Assembly: GCF_000499385.1 (NCBI RefSeq)
Contig: NW_013651936.1
Location: 1 to 10,797, forward strand
Source of the DNA: Eimeria necatrix
Lineage: Eukaryota > Apicomplexa > Conoidasida > Eucoccidiorida > Eimeriidae
Length of the DNA stretch: 10,797 nt
Direction of reading: 5' to 3'
A program made the position numbers and the translations under genes. Shown here in pieces: positions 1 through 7,320 of the stretch; position 1 is the stretch's first letter, and each line of letters opens with the position of its first letter. The notes beneath the pieces were generated by a model, which saw only the letters and a list, made by a program, of their open reading frames with translations, did no database searches and had not been told where the DNA came from.

Positions 1-84
<84 letters not shown>
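1..84. repeat. (GCT)28 trinucleotide tract, cut by the window edge
   Basis: Twenty-eight uninterrupted GCT units run from the first base, so the true tract is probably longer. Read in frame 1 it would be poly-Ala. All three forward frames stay open, so the run itself says nothing about coding. Confidence 0.97.
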
Positions 85-85
<1 letters not shown>

Positions 86-93
86 ATCCTGAG

Positions 94-219
94 GTTGCTG
101 CTGCTGTTATTCGTCCTGCGGTTGCTGCTGCTGTTATTCGTCCTGCGGTTGCTGCTGCTGCTGTTATTCGTCCTGCGGTTGCTGCTGCTGTTATTCGTCC
201 TGCGGTTGCTGCTGCTGCT
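94..219. repeat. 27-bp minisatellite grown out of the GCT tract
   Basis: Four near-identical units start at 94, 121, 148 and 178 (27, 27, 30 and 27 bp), with a partial fifth at 205. Each is GTTGCTGCTGCTG followed by TTATTCGTCCTGCG; the 30-bp unit has one extra GCT. In frame 1 the unit reads VAAAVIRPA. No stop occurs in that frame from base 1 to 1275, so the array could lie in an upstream exon or in an intron of the transporter gene; the sequence does not decide. Confidence 0.9.
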
Positions 220-269
220 GCAGTTGCCTGCTGCAGCGCGCAGTCGCTGCAGAAGACCCGCACTCTATC

Positions 270-274
270 GTGCG

Positions 275-305
<31 letters not shown>

Positions 306-423
306 TTGTTGCTGCTGGTGTTGCTCCTGCTGCTGTTGCTCCTGCTGCTGCTGCTCCTGCCGTTACTGCAGCAGCTGCTGCCTTTGCTTCAGCCGTTGCA
401 GCTACCTCACTCGCCCCCATCAC

Positions 424-459
<36 letters not shown>

Positions 460-470
460 GCGCTGCAGGT
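270..470. repeat. Interrupted CTG/TTG/CTC-rich tract
   Basis: CTG runs broken by TTG, GTG and CTCC triplets, ending with an 11-12 unit CTG run near 424-460. The forward frame that continues into the transporter reads mostly Cys here, which usually marks a non-coding register of a CTG repeat. The stretch 1-505 holds no recognisable protein domain. It is best taken as intron or repeat sequence upstream of the first recognisable exon. Confidence 0.7.
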
Positions 471-481
471 CGCGTTGGTAA

Positions 482-502
482 ACCCTAAGGGTTTAGGGTT
501 TA
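482..502. repeat. Short telomere-like repeat with internal inversion
   Basis: AACCCT, then AAGGGTTTAGGGTTTA, so one CCCTAA unit faces two TTTAGGG units. It ends three bases before the AG at 504-505 that I take as the transporter splice acceptor. It therefore probably forms the tail of an intron. Confidence 0.75.
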
Positions 503-505
503 CAG

Positions 506-782
506 CTGTGCCTTATCCAGCACATCCATATGAGCGTTATTTAGATGATGCTGAGGCTGTGTCTCGCACTCCTTTTCTTTTTTTGGGGTTGGGCTGCTGC
601 TGCTTGCTGCTGGCTCCTGCTGCGCTGCTGCTGGACCTGCCCTCTGCAGCAGCAGCAGGCAGCTGCAGCGGCTGCAGCGGCTGCTGCAGCAGCAGCAGCA
701 GCAGCCGCAGCAGAGGCAGCTCTGGACAGCCGCCAGCGGAGTTCGGCGGAGTCCTGGTCAGCTCTGAGGCCGCACTTCACGC

Positions 783-832
<50 letters not shown>

Positions 833-1750
833 GGTGCGACTTATGTGAGTCAGAGAAGCACCAAAGTGGCAGCAGCTCTTCAGGTGTCTTCAGCGTTTGG
901 CTGGTGTATGTGCTGCTTGGGCTGTCTGTACACCTCACCACTGTTTTCTGGGAAGCAACAGCAGCAACTCTTGTGGGGCCCCACCTCACTTATGACCCCG
1001 AAGCAGCAGCACTTGCTGCAGCGCGGCAGCAGCAGCAGCAAGCGCCCGCCCACCGCCACCTGCAGCAGCAGCTGCAGCAGCACCTGCAGCACCACCTGCA
1101 GCAGCAGCAGCAGCAGCAGCAACTGGGCGCAGCAGCAGCTCTTATTGACCTTGGAATGACTGCTCTAGGCGGGGGTCTTGCTGCTGTTGCCAGCCTCATA
1201 GGCCGCGTTGGCTGGGGCCTGATATCTGACATTTGGGGAGGGGCTGCTGCAATAGTAAGCAAAGGGTTTAGGGTTTAGGGTTTAGGGTTTAGGGTTTAGG
1301 GAGTTTTTGAGCTCGTGGCTAGCTAGGGTTTGCGGGGCTGTCTGGCTTTGGTTTTTCTGCATTTGCACTTTGGCTCTGCTTGCTTTGGCCCTGACCATTT
1401 TCCCAGGTGTACGTACACCCCGTGGGTGCCACGTGTACGTACACCCCGTGTGTTCCAGGTGTACGTACACCCCGTGTGTCCCAGGTGTACGTACACCCCG
1501 TGTGTCCCAGGTGTACGTACACCCCATGTGCCCCAGCTGTACGTACACCCCGTGGGTTCCAGGTGTACGTACACCCCGCGCTGTGTGCATGCAGAAAGGA
1601 CTTTCGTTTTGTCTGACGCTGCTGCTGGGCTGCTGCACCGCTGTGGTGTATGGACAGCTCTTTTCGACCTGTTTGTGGCTTTTGTTTTTCCACTTTTGCG
1701 TCGGAGGGCTTTTGGTGTCTCTTCCTTTGGTGGGTGCCTCTCTAACAAGA
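506..1750 (+). CDS. Major facilitator superfamily transporter, internal exons (506-1254 joined to 1595-1750)
   Basis: Probable multi-pass carrier of the MFS, nearest in pattern to the oxalate-formate/monocarboxylate group; substrate unknown. Exon 506-1254 encodes a hydrophobic segment around 568-645 (SRTPFLFLGLGCCCLLLAP), a low-complexity central loop with 16 CAG codons (784-831), a second membrane helix (SVWLVYVLLGLSVHLTTVFW, about 892-951) and a Q/H-rich insert. It ends with a helix and the diagnostic loop GRVGWGLISDIWG (1201-1239), matching the family pattern GRxxWGxxSDxxG before helix 9. Donor GTAAGC at 1255 and acceptor TGCATGCAG ending at 1594 are both phase 0. Exon 1595-1750 continues with two helices (KGLSFCLTLLLGCC and LWLLFFHFCVGGLLVSLPLV), as helices 9-10 should. 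Its end is a choice between donors GTGGGT at 1730 and GTAATT at 1751. The N-terminal half lies outside or in unrecognised exons, and helices 11-12 are not secured. The family call rests on the motif and helix order. Confidence 0.68.
1264..1301. repeat. Telomere-like (TTTAGGG)5 array in the intron
   Basis: GGG followed by five perfect TTTAGGG units, beginning nine bases after the GTAAGC donor. The G-rich strand is the sense strand of the transporter gene. Confidence 0.95.
1406..1575. repeat. Seven-copy 26-bp array of the GGTGTACGTACACC palindrome
   Basis: Palindrome copies start at 1406, 1432, 1458, 1484, 1510, 1536 and 1562, exactly 26 bp apart. The 14-bp core GGTGTACGTACACC is a perfect inverted repeat; copies 2 and 6 differ at the second base pair or first base. 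The 12-bp linkers (such as CCGTGTGTCCCA) vary slightly. The whole array sits inside the transporter intron. All frames on both strands are open through it, giving spurious proteins rich in VRTP and YVHP. Confidence 0.95.
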
Positions 1751-1763
1751 GTAATTAAAATAA

Positions 1764-1777
1764 AATTCAGCAAATAA

Positions 1778-1813
<36 letters not shown>

Positions 1814-2008
1814 GAGGAAGAACTTCAGTTAAAATAAAAATAAATAAATAATAAAAGGACAAATAAATAAGGCGGGGTCTTCCGCCACGAGCCGAGCCAA
1901 TCTGTAAACAGAGGGGAAGTTAAAAAGAAAATAAAAGAAAAATAAAATATTCCGTTTGAAGATGTTTTATTGACAAGTGCTCGCCAGAAGTGAGAAAGAA
2001 GCAGCAAT
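1764..2008. repeat. AT-rich stretch with a (TAAA)n tract
   Basis: From about 1770 to 1812 the sequence is mostly tandem AAAT/TAAA, followed by further TAAA-rich segments and a short mixed stretch (1870-1920). I see no supported exon. It follows the second transporter exon and would be intron or spacer. Confidence 0.8.
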
Positions 2009-2041
2009 CCTAAACCCTAAACCCTAAACCCTAAACCCTAA
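2009..2041. repeat. Telomere-like CCCTAAA array, reverse orientation
   Basis: Four to five CCCTAAA units, opposite in orientation to the TTTAGGG array at 1264-1301. If both lie in the same transcript they are complementary over about 30 nt. The bases 2042-2216 that follow are AT-rich with no supported gene. Confidence 0.93.
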
Positions 2042-2216
2042 GTCTGGAAACCCTAACTAAATCACAGCGCCAGAGAGTGCTGCAGCTGTGTGTATTCGTA
2101 AATGCCGTTTGAATGCAAAAAAGCATTTATTTGCACTTGAATGAATTAAAATAATTTAATGAATTGAAATAAAACAAATGCTGCTGCCTGAAGGCGGCGC
2201 GAGTGCATGCGGCTGC

Positions 2217-2230
2217 GGTGTACGTACACC
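2217..2230. repeat. Single GGTGTACGTACACC palindrome
   Basis: A perfect isolated copy of the 14-bp palindrome that is tandem at 1406-1575. It is flanked by unrelated sequence, so it is dispersed and not just a satellite unit. A related half-site pair (TGTACACC and GTACACCTCG) lies at about 2278-2300. Confidence 0.9.
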
Positions 2231-2353
2231 TCGTCAGGTGGTGGCGGAGATATCGACGCCGTCGACGTTCAGCTGTCTGTACACCCTGGCGTACACCTCG
2301 AAGCCGGCGAGCGCGTGTCTGTCTTCATTTCTTTTAACTCTTCTTTACCCCAG

Positions 2354-2504
2354 CGTGGGCCTCAGTGGCTGCACAGCTTTGGCGGCCACTTTCGCCACTT
2401 TGTCTTTTCTTCTTTGCCTCGGACTCCCCTCCAAAACTAACCCCCAGCACAAACAGCAGGCCCTTTGGCTGCAGCAAAGCCCCCCAAAGGCCCGCTCCGT
2501 GTGA
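2354..2504 (+). CDS. Possible last exon of the MFS transporter (uncertain)
   Basis: A long pyrimidine-rich tract at about 2318-2350 ends in CCCCAG at 2353, the best-looking splice acceptor in the region. One frame after it reads a hydrophobic helix (GCTALAATFATLSFLLCLGL), then a short polar tail (SKTNPQHKQQALW) to a stop at 2502-2504, just before the CATG array. That would suit helix 12 and the C-terminus of an MFS carrier. This frame needs the previous exon to leave two bases, whereas the exon ending at 1729 or 1750 leaves none. Either an exon carrying helix 11 is missing or the assignment is wrong. It could also be chance. Confidence 0.25.
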
Positions 2505-2513
2505 CTAGCCCCG

Positions 2514-2574
2514 TTGCATGCATGCGTGCATGCGTGCATGCATGCATGCATGCATGCATGCATGCATGCATGCA
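2514..2574. repeat. Tandem (TGCA)n / TGCATGCA tract
   Basis: About fifteen alternating TGCA units, two with CGTG in place of CATG near the left end. Every 8-mer is the palindrome TGCATGCA. Open frames reading MHAC repeats arise on both strands and are not genes. Confidence 0.95.
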
Positions 2575-2825
2575 GCGTTCTTTGCACATGTGCGACGCTC
2601 TTTGCATGCATGCAAGTCTGTATGCATGCAAAACTACTGGTGTATGCATGCAAAGCTATAGGCGCATGCATGCAAGGCTATGGGCGCATGCATGCAAAGC
2701 AGGCAAAGCTGTTTCTGCGCATGCATGCGGAACTGCTTGCATGCATGCATGGGGCGCTGCTTGCATGCATGCATGCGGAGCTGTTTGCATGCATGCGAGG
2801 CTAGCGCAGCTGCAGCTGCATGCAC
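2575..2825. repeat. Field of spaced GCATGCATGC motifs
   Basis: About ten GCATGCATGC-type cores sit roughly 24-30 bp apart, each in a related context such as GGCGCATGCATGCAAAGC. The array is degenerate, unlike the pure tract at 2514-2574, so it is a decayed satellite or a cluster of sites. The stretch 2826-3012 is mixed sequence with no supported gene. Confidence 0.85.
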
Positions 2826-3012
2826 TATTGCTAAGTGTGGGCGGAGCCCAGCTGAGACTTCTTTGTTGCTTCTTGAACAAATGGAAAAGCCAAAAGAGTT
2901 GCTTGGCAAAGCGAAGTTGGAAAAAAGAAAGAAATGAATTTCATATTTGTGCAAAGCGAGACAAAAGGAGGCGCGAAGTTCAGTGAGGTTTCCCTTGCCT
3001 CTGCCCCGCTGA

Positions 3013-3026
3013 GGTGTACGTACACC
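3013..3026. repeat. Single GGTGTACGTACACC palindrome
   Basis: Perfect 14-bp copy, followed at 3030-3062 by a GC-rich run of CGG/CGCG. It forms the left arm of a loose inverted pair with the copy at 3205-3218. Confidence 0.9.
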
Positions 3027-3204
3027 CGAGAGGCCGCGGCGGCGCGCGGCGCGGCGGCGCGCACAGATGAACTAAAACAGAATTAAATAATTCGAACCAT
3101 TTGGAATTGCAAAACACAATTAAATCATTTTAATCCTTTCAAAATGGCAAAAGTCCGCAAACTGTTTCCGATTCCCCGCCTACCTGCCTCCCGCGCCGCC
3201 GCGG

Positions 3205-3245
3205 GGTGTACGTACACCTGCGGCGCGCGCAGGTGTACGTACACC
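3205..3245. repeat. Two GGTGTACGTACACC palindromes 27 bp apart
   Basis: Perfect copies at 3205-3218 and 3232-3245, joined by a GC-rich linker and preceded by CGCGCCGCCGCG. The 27-bp spacing is close to the 26-bp period of the intron array. The AT-rich 3065-3180 between these and the 3013 copy has no supported gene. Confidence 0.9.
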
Positions 3246-3323
3246 CCAAACCTGTCACCCGCAGGAGCCAACAAATGGAAGATTTGAACGGCGCGAAGCA
3301 GCAAAAGAAAAAAGTACTGCGGA

Positions 3324-3360
3324 GGGTTTAGGGTTTAGGGTTTAGGGTTTAGGGTTTGGG
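3324..3360. repeat. Telomere-like (TTTAGGG) array
   Basis: Four to five AGGGTTT units ending in a TTTGGG variant. It is followed by a very GC-rich spacer (3361-3425) with no gene, then by an oppositely oriented array. Confidence 0.94.
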
Positions 3361-3427
3361 TCCCCGAGCCGCGCCGCGGCCGGCGAAAAGCGCGCAGCCG
3401 CCGCCAGCGCCCGCGGCCGCGGCGCAA

Positions 3428-3510
3428 ACCCCAAACCCCAACCCCCAAACCCCAAACCCCAAACCCCAAACCCTAAACCCTAAACCCTAAACCCTAAACC
3501 CTAAACCCTA
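3428..3510. repeat. Telomere-like CCCCAAA then CCCTAAA array
   Basis: The first half (about 3428-3466) uses CCCCAAA/CCCCCAAA variant units and the second half (3467-3510) pure CCCTAAA. It ends immediately beside the stop codon (3512-3514) of the minus-strand gene. Read on that gene's sense strand, a TTTAGGG array starts right after the stop codon. Confidence 0.94.
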
Positions 3511-3511
3511 G

Positions 3512-3871
3512 CTAGTCGAGGATGTTGAGGGCCCCGGCGGGTTCTGGAAAGCGCCAGAGGTTGAGGGGTCTTTCTTTTCCGACGAGTTTGTTTTCTCTCG
3601 CGAAGATCTCCATGAAAAACCAAATTAAAATGTGTTCGTCAGGAGCGAGGATTGGAATTCCCTTTTCTGCACTGAGACGGAGTCTGCTGCGGTGGGCGTT
3701 CAGCAGCGGCAGCAGCAGCTGCGCCATTTGCTGCTGCTGCTGCAGCGTGGGGCTTTGCATGCAGTAGTGCAGCGTCATGTGGGCCTGCAGCGAGGGGTAG
3801 AGGCCCTTGACGAGTACAAGACAAGCTTCAGGAGTCAGTGGGGAGAGTTCTGCTTTTGCTGCTGCTGGCGG

Positions 3872-3913
<42 letters not shown>

Positions 3914-4187
3914 AGCGCGAAACCGCAAACCCCAGCGAAGCAGCAAGCGAAGGCGAAAGTGCTGCGTCCATCACTGCGCGCGCCACCACCTCCAGTGCTG
4001 CTGGCAGCTCTGCTGCTGTCACTGCAGCAGCAGCAAAAGAGGCGTCCAGCTCAGCAGCAAGTTGCTGCTGCTCTGCTGCAGTCAGCGGCCGCAGCCCCAG
4101 CCGCAGCCCCGCAGCAGCAGACACGAACGCCGACAGCAGCTGCACGCACGGCAGCACCGGCTGCAGCTGCAGCAGCTCCTCCTGCTG

Positions 4188-4227
<40 letters not shown>

Positions 4228-4560
4228 AGCTGGAGGCCGAGCATGCCTGGGGCTGTGGTGACGTTTCTTTTTTGGATTTTGTTGAGTTTTTGGAGTTTAT
4301 TTAAAACTGCTTGTTTGAGAGAATGCACAGGAAGAGCCCCGTGAGGAAGTCTTTTGGAAATAACCAAGTCTGCAACAGAATCCTCTTCTTCCAAAATCTC
4401 ACTAAGTCCTTCTGCAACAGCAGCAGCAAGTTCTTCGGGAGAGAGCGGGGCCAGCAGCAAATAGTCCACAGCCAGTCTGCGGTAGAGGCAGCCCAGGTGT
4501 TCTGCTGCCAGCAGGCACATGCGTTGGAACTCGCCCGCGGACACGCTGTGGGGCCCCACA

Positions 4561-4595
<35 letters not shown>

Positions 4596-4733
4596 AGCAG
4601 GCGCCTCCGACAGACACACCTGCGACATCCGCTCAAACTCCGGGTTCCCCTCGCTGCAGCTCAGCGACACGCGTTCGAACCACGCCAGGCTCCCGGAGTC
4701 TGCTGCTGCTGCTGCTGCTGCTGCTGCCGACGG

Positions 4734-4772
<39 letters not shown>

Positions 4773-5087
4773 CCCCGGCTGCGGCGGATGCGCCGCAGCG
4801 GCTCCTGCTGCTGCTCCCGATAGGGGGGCTGCTGCTTCCCACAGACGCGCTGCGTCTCCGCCCTCTGCTGCTGCTGCTGCTGCTGCTGGCGCAGGCGCCA
4901 AGGCAGCTGCAGCAGCAGCAGCAGCAGCAGCGGGAAACTCGACGGGGCCCCTCGGCTTCGGCGAAAGCGGACTAGCCGGGGAAAGACTCGCGTCGGCAAA
5001 AAGAAAAAGAAAAAGATTAAAATAAAATGAACTAAAAATTAAAAAAGAAGGAAACAAAGAAAGACAAGAAAAGCTGCGGCGCTGCAT
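3512..5087 (-). CDS. Alanine-rich hypothetical protein, two frames (5087-3828 region and 3946-3512 region)
   Basis: I recognise no family. The 5' frame, ATG at 5085-5087, runs 419 codons to a stop at 3828. The 3' frame, open from 3946, ends at TAG 3512-3514. The non-repeat parts look genuinely coding and helical: AGEFQRMCLLAAEHLGCLYR, SPEELAAAVAEGLSEILEEE and KQAVLNKLQKLNKIQKRN in the first; LSPLTPEACLVLVKGLYPSL and ILIWFFMEIFARENKLVG in the second. Ala, Gln and Ser runs from CAG/GCT tracts separate them. The frames differ by one, so an intron or a one-base indel must lie near 3930-3785. Phase-compatible but weak introns are GTTTCG at 3923 to AAG at 3806, or to GCTGCAG at 3785. Residues 12-32 (SFLIFSSFYFNLFLFLFADA within them) could be a signal peptide. 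The same AT-rich DNA could instead be an intron with its acceptor near GACGCGAG. Confidence 0.55.
3875..3914. repeat. CTG run at the frame change of the minus-strand gene
   Basis: About thirteen CTG units (CAG on the gene's sense strand). They read poly-Ser in the 5' frame and poly-Ala in the 3' frame. Loss or gain of whole units cannot shift frame, so the discrepancy must come from a neighbouring base or an intron. Confidence 0.85.
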
Positions 5088-5640
5088 TGTGGGCGCAGAC
5101 AGCGGAGGACCCGGCCCCTGCTCTCCCCTACCCTCAAGCCAAACGGAAAAGACATAAATAGCAAACTAGCAGCAACAAATTCATAAAAACGAAGAAAAGC
5201 AGCAGCAGATAATTCAATTCTTCTGCATGCACCACTTCGCGGGGCTTTCTAGGCTTCGCAGCCCCTACGCAGCAGCAGCAGCAGCAGCAGCAGCAGCGGC
5301 AGCGGCGGGCAGGAGCCTCGTGCTGCAGCCCCTTCCGCCCGCGTTTGAACTCCCCACTCGAAATAAAACTATTTTTAAAGTTTATTTTTATTATTTTTCC
5401 GATTTAGATCTCCAAAATGCCTCTTTTTTGGTCCATTTCGCTGCACAAAGCACCACGAAAAGTCGATCACGGGGTGTGCACGCTGCAGCGACGACTCGGT
5501 GCGCCGACGCTTCCCTTCCGGTGTTTTTCGACTTCTTCACTCTAATAAATCTCTTTTAATTAATTATAATTAACCTTTTGAATTATAATTGAGTTTTTTG
5601 GAGGTTTTTCACCGTAAATAGCCTTCAAAACTAGTTTAGT
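5088..5640. other. Intergenic or 5' region without a supported gene
   Basis: Mixed sequence with a (CAG)9 run at about 5270-5296 and AT-rich stretches, including a paired AATTATAATT palindrome (5566-5592). A plus-strand open frame at 5227-5559 reads poly-Ala, then residues from AT-rich DNA, with no recognisable domain. A 5' exon of the minus-strand gene could lie here, but I cannot identify one. Confidence 0.5.
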
Positions 5641-5689
5641 TTCCCAGAGAAGAAGCAGTTCATGCCAGCTTGCTGCTCCAGTGTCGTCC

Positions 5690-5963
5690 CGGGCTGCTGC
5701 TGCAGCCCCAAAGTCCATTTGAGAAATTAAACGCAATTTGCTGCTGCAGCAAACATGAATTGGCACACGCGAATTCAAAAAGTGCAGCAGCAGCAGCAGC
5801 TGCTGCTGCTGCTGCTGCTGCTGTTTGCCATGCTGCTGTTGCTCCCGTTGCTCCTGTTGCTGCTGTCTTCGTTGCTGCTGCTGCTGGTCTTGCTGCTGTC
5901 GTAGCAGCTTCCGTTTCTGCTGCTTTCTCTGCTGCTGCTTCACTCTCTGCTGCTGATACTTCC

Positions 5964-6007
<44 letters not shown>

Positions 6008-6010
6008 ACC
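5690..6010. repeat. Interrupted CTG tract open on both strands
   Basis: CTG units broken by CTC, TTG, GTC, TTC and CTT triplets, ending in about 14 pure CTG units (5966-6007). The plus frame reads Ala/Val (HAAVAPVAPVAAVFVAAAAG) and the minus frame reads Gln/Lys/Arg (RKYQQQRVKQQQRKQQKRKL). Both are open over 160 codons with no recognisable domain and AT-rich ends. I do not call a gene; an exon on either strand remains possible. Confidence 0.6.
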
Positions 6011-6242
6011 GAAGAAGCAGCAGAATTCGCCCCGAGGCTGTTTCTGCAGCAGTTGTTTGCTGCGACTGCAGCGCAGCAAAAGCTGCCAGCAGCTAATTGC
6101 ACAAATGAAATACTTTTGCAAATATATTTTCTTTTTAATTTTCACTAATGTATTTTTATTATATCTTTTTAACTCACTTGAAAAGATTTATTAATAATAT
6201 AAATGGTTTTAAACGCAAGCTGAAAACAAAAGATAGAAATTA

Positions 6243-6590
6243 ATGAAAAGACACAAATTAAAAAAAAGACTTAAATTAAAGAAAAGATTTAAATTAAATG
6301 AAATATTTAAAATAAAGAAGATATTTGAATTAAAGGAAATATTTAAAATAAAGAAAATATTCAGATTAGAAAAAATATTTAAATCAAAGAAAAGATTAAA
6401 GTTGAAAAAGAAAATTTTTACTACCATAAGAGAATATTCAAATTTAAGAAAAGATTTAAACCAAAAAAGGCATTTGAATTTAAAAGATTTCAATTTTAAA
6501 AAAAATGGAATTGAAGAAAATATTTGAATTAAAAAAAAGATTTAAATTAAAGATTTAAATTTAAAAGAGTTATATTTAACTTATTAAAGA
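6243..6590. repeat. AT-rich degenerate 18-bp minisatellite
   Basis: Repeats of about 18 bp, approximated by AAATTAAAGAAAAGATTT, recur with substitutions but few length changes. As 18 is a multiple of 3, a 94-codon plus frame (6243-6527) stays open as a Lys-rich six-residue repeat (KIFELK, EIFKIK, KIFRLE). The minus frame is open too. AT content and drift suggest non-coding satellite. Confidence 0.75.
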
Positions 6591-6625
6591 ATACAGCCTG
6601 CATGCTCCCTGCTGTTTTTCTTAAA

Positions 6626-6757
6626 CTTGTTTATTAAATTCTCAAAATTTTATAAATTCTTGTTTATTAATTTTCCAGATTTCAATTAATCCTTGTTCAT
6701 TTAATTCTCAAGATTTAGTTAGTTGTTGTTTATTAGATTCCCCAAATTAGATTAATT
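6626..6757. repeat. Four-copy degenerate 33-bp AT-rich minisatellite
   Basis: Units start at 6626, 6659, 6692 and 6725, each beginning (C/G)TTGTTTATTAAATTC or a close variant, then an AAATT-rich half. All four are exactly 33 bp despite many substitutions. Confidence 0.75.
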
Positions 6758-6800
6758 TCATTATTATTATTTTTATTTTGAGATCTTTTGCCCTTAGAAG

Positions 6801-7204
6801 CGGCTAGCTGCGGTGGTTAGCCACAGCTAGCTACAGCTGGCAAAGGCTAGCCACAGCTAGCTGTAGCTAGCTGTAGCTAGCTGTAGCTAGCTGTAGCTAG
6901 CTGTAGCTAGCTGTAGCTAGCTGTAGCTAGATGCAGCTAGCTGTAGCTAGCTGTAGCTAGATGCAGCTAGCCGCAGCTAGCCACCGCAAGGCGCCGCTAG
7001 CTATAGCTAGCTACACCTAGCTACAACTGGCCACAGGCAATTCCACAGAGATATAGCGAGGTACAGCTAGCTACAGTGAGCCACGGAGAGCCACAGCTAG
7101 CTAGGGCTAACTATAGCTAGCTGCAGCTAGCTGCAGCTATAGCTAGCTGAAGCTAGCTGCAGCTATAGCTAGCTGCAGCTAGCTGCAGCTAGCTGCAGCT
7201 AGCT
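6801..7204. repeat. CTAGCTGTAG decamer array
   Basis: Perfect 10-bp units CTGTAGCTAG run from about 6861 to 6930. Diverged units (ATGCAGCTAG, CCGCAGCTAG, CTACAGTGAG) keep nearly the same 10-bp register from about 6801 to 7140, even where CTAG is mutated. The last part (7141-7204) mixes AGCTAGCTGC and AGCTATAGCT units. TAG stops are frequent in the array, and no gene is present. Confidence 0.9.
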
Positions 7205-7320
7205 GTCTTGCAAGCCCACGGCAGAAGGAATATGCAAGACTTAAATTGATGCAACTGTAATGCAACTAAATCTGAGTTTGTCATAATTGCGTTTGTGCAC
7301 AAACGCAAGAAATAAAACCC

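Larger units (their letters stand above)
1255..1594 (+). other. Repeat-built intron of the MFS transporter gene
   Basis: A 340-nt GT...AG segment, GTAAGC at the 5' end and TGCATGCAG at the 3' end, phase 0 on both sides. Removing it joins the SDIWGGAAAI end of one exon to KGLSFCLTLL of the next, which suits an MFS helix 8-9 loop. Read without splicing, the upstream frame stops at 1276-1278 inside the telomere-like array. Nearly all of the intron is two repeat families, a TTTAGGG array and a 26-bp palindrome array. Confidence 0.7.

Noticed and set aside
541..780. Minus-strand poly-Ala frame opposite the transporter
   Set aside because: It is a shadow of CTG/CAG repeats; the plus strand holds the MFS helices and motif.
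1406..1575. CRISPR-like array (seven evenly spaced palindromic repeats)
   Set aside because: Linkers are only 12 bp and nearly identical to one another, so there are no unique spacers. The array lies in a eukaryotic intron.
1282..1773. Minus-strand frames reading VRTPGTHGVYVHL repeats
   Set aside because: They are the reverse reading of the palindrome array plus the antisense of the MFS exon. The palindrome keeps all frames open.
2465..2986. 173-codon frame rich in ACMHACMHA
   Set aside because: It is a translation of the TGCATGCA field with open frames on both strands and no domain.
4311..5025. Plus-strand frames opposite the Ala-rich gene
   Set aside because: Poly-Cys and poly-Ala from CTG runs. 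The non-repeat parts look coding only on the minus strand.
5670..6194. Plus-strand 174-codon Ala/Val-rich frame
   Set aside because: The opposite strand is equally open as Gln/Lys-rich, both ends run into AT-rich DNA, and no domain or clear splice site decides between them.
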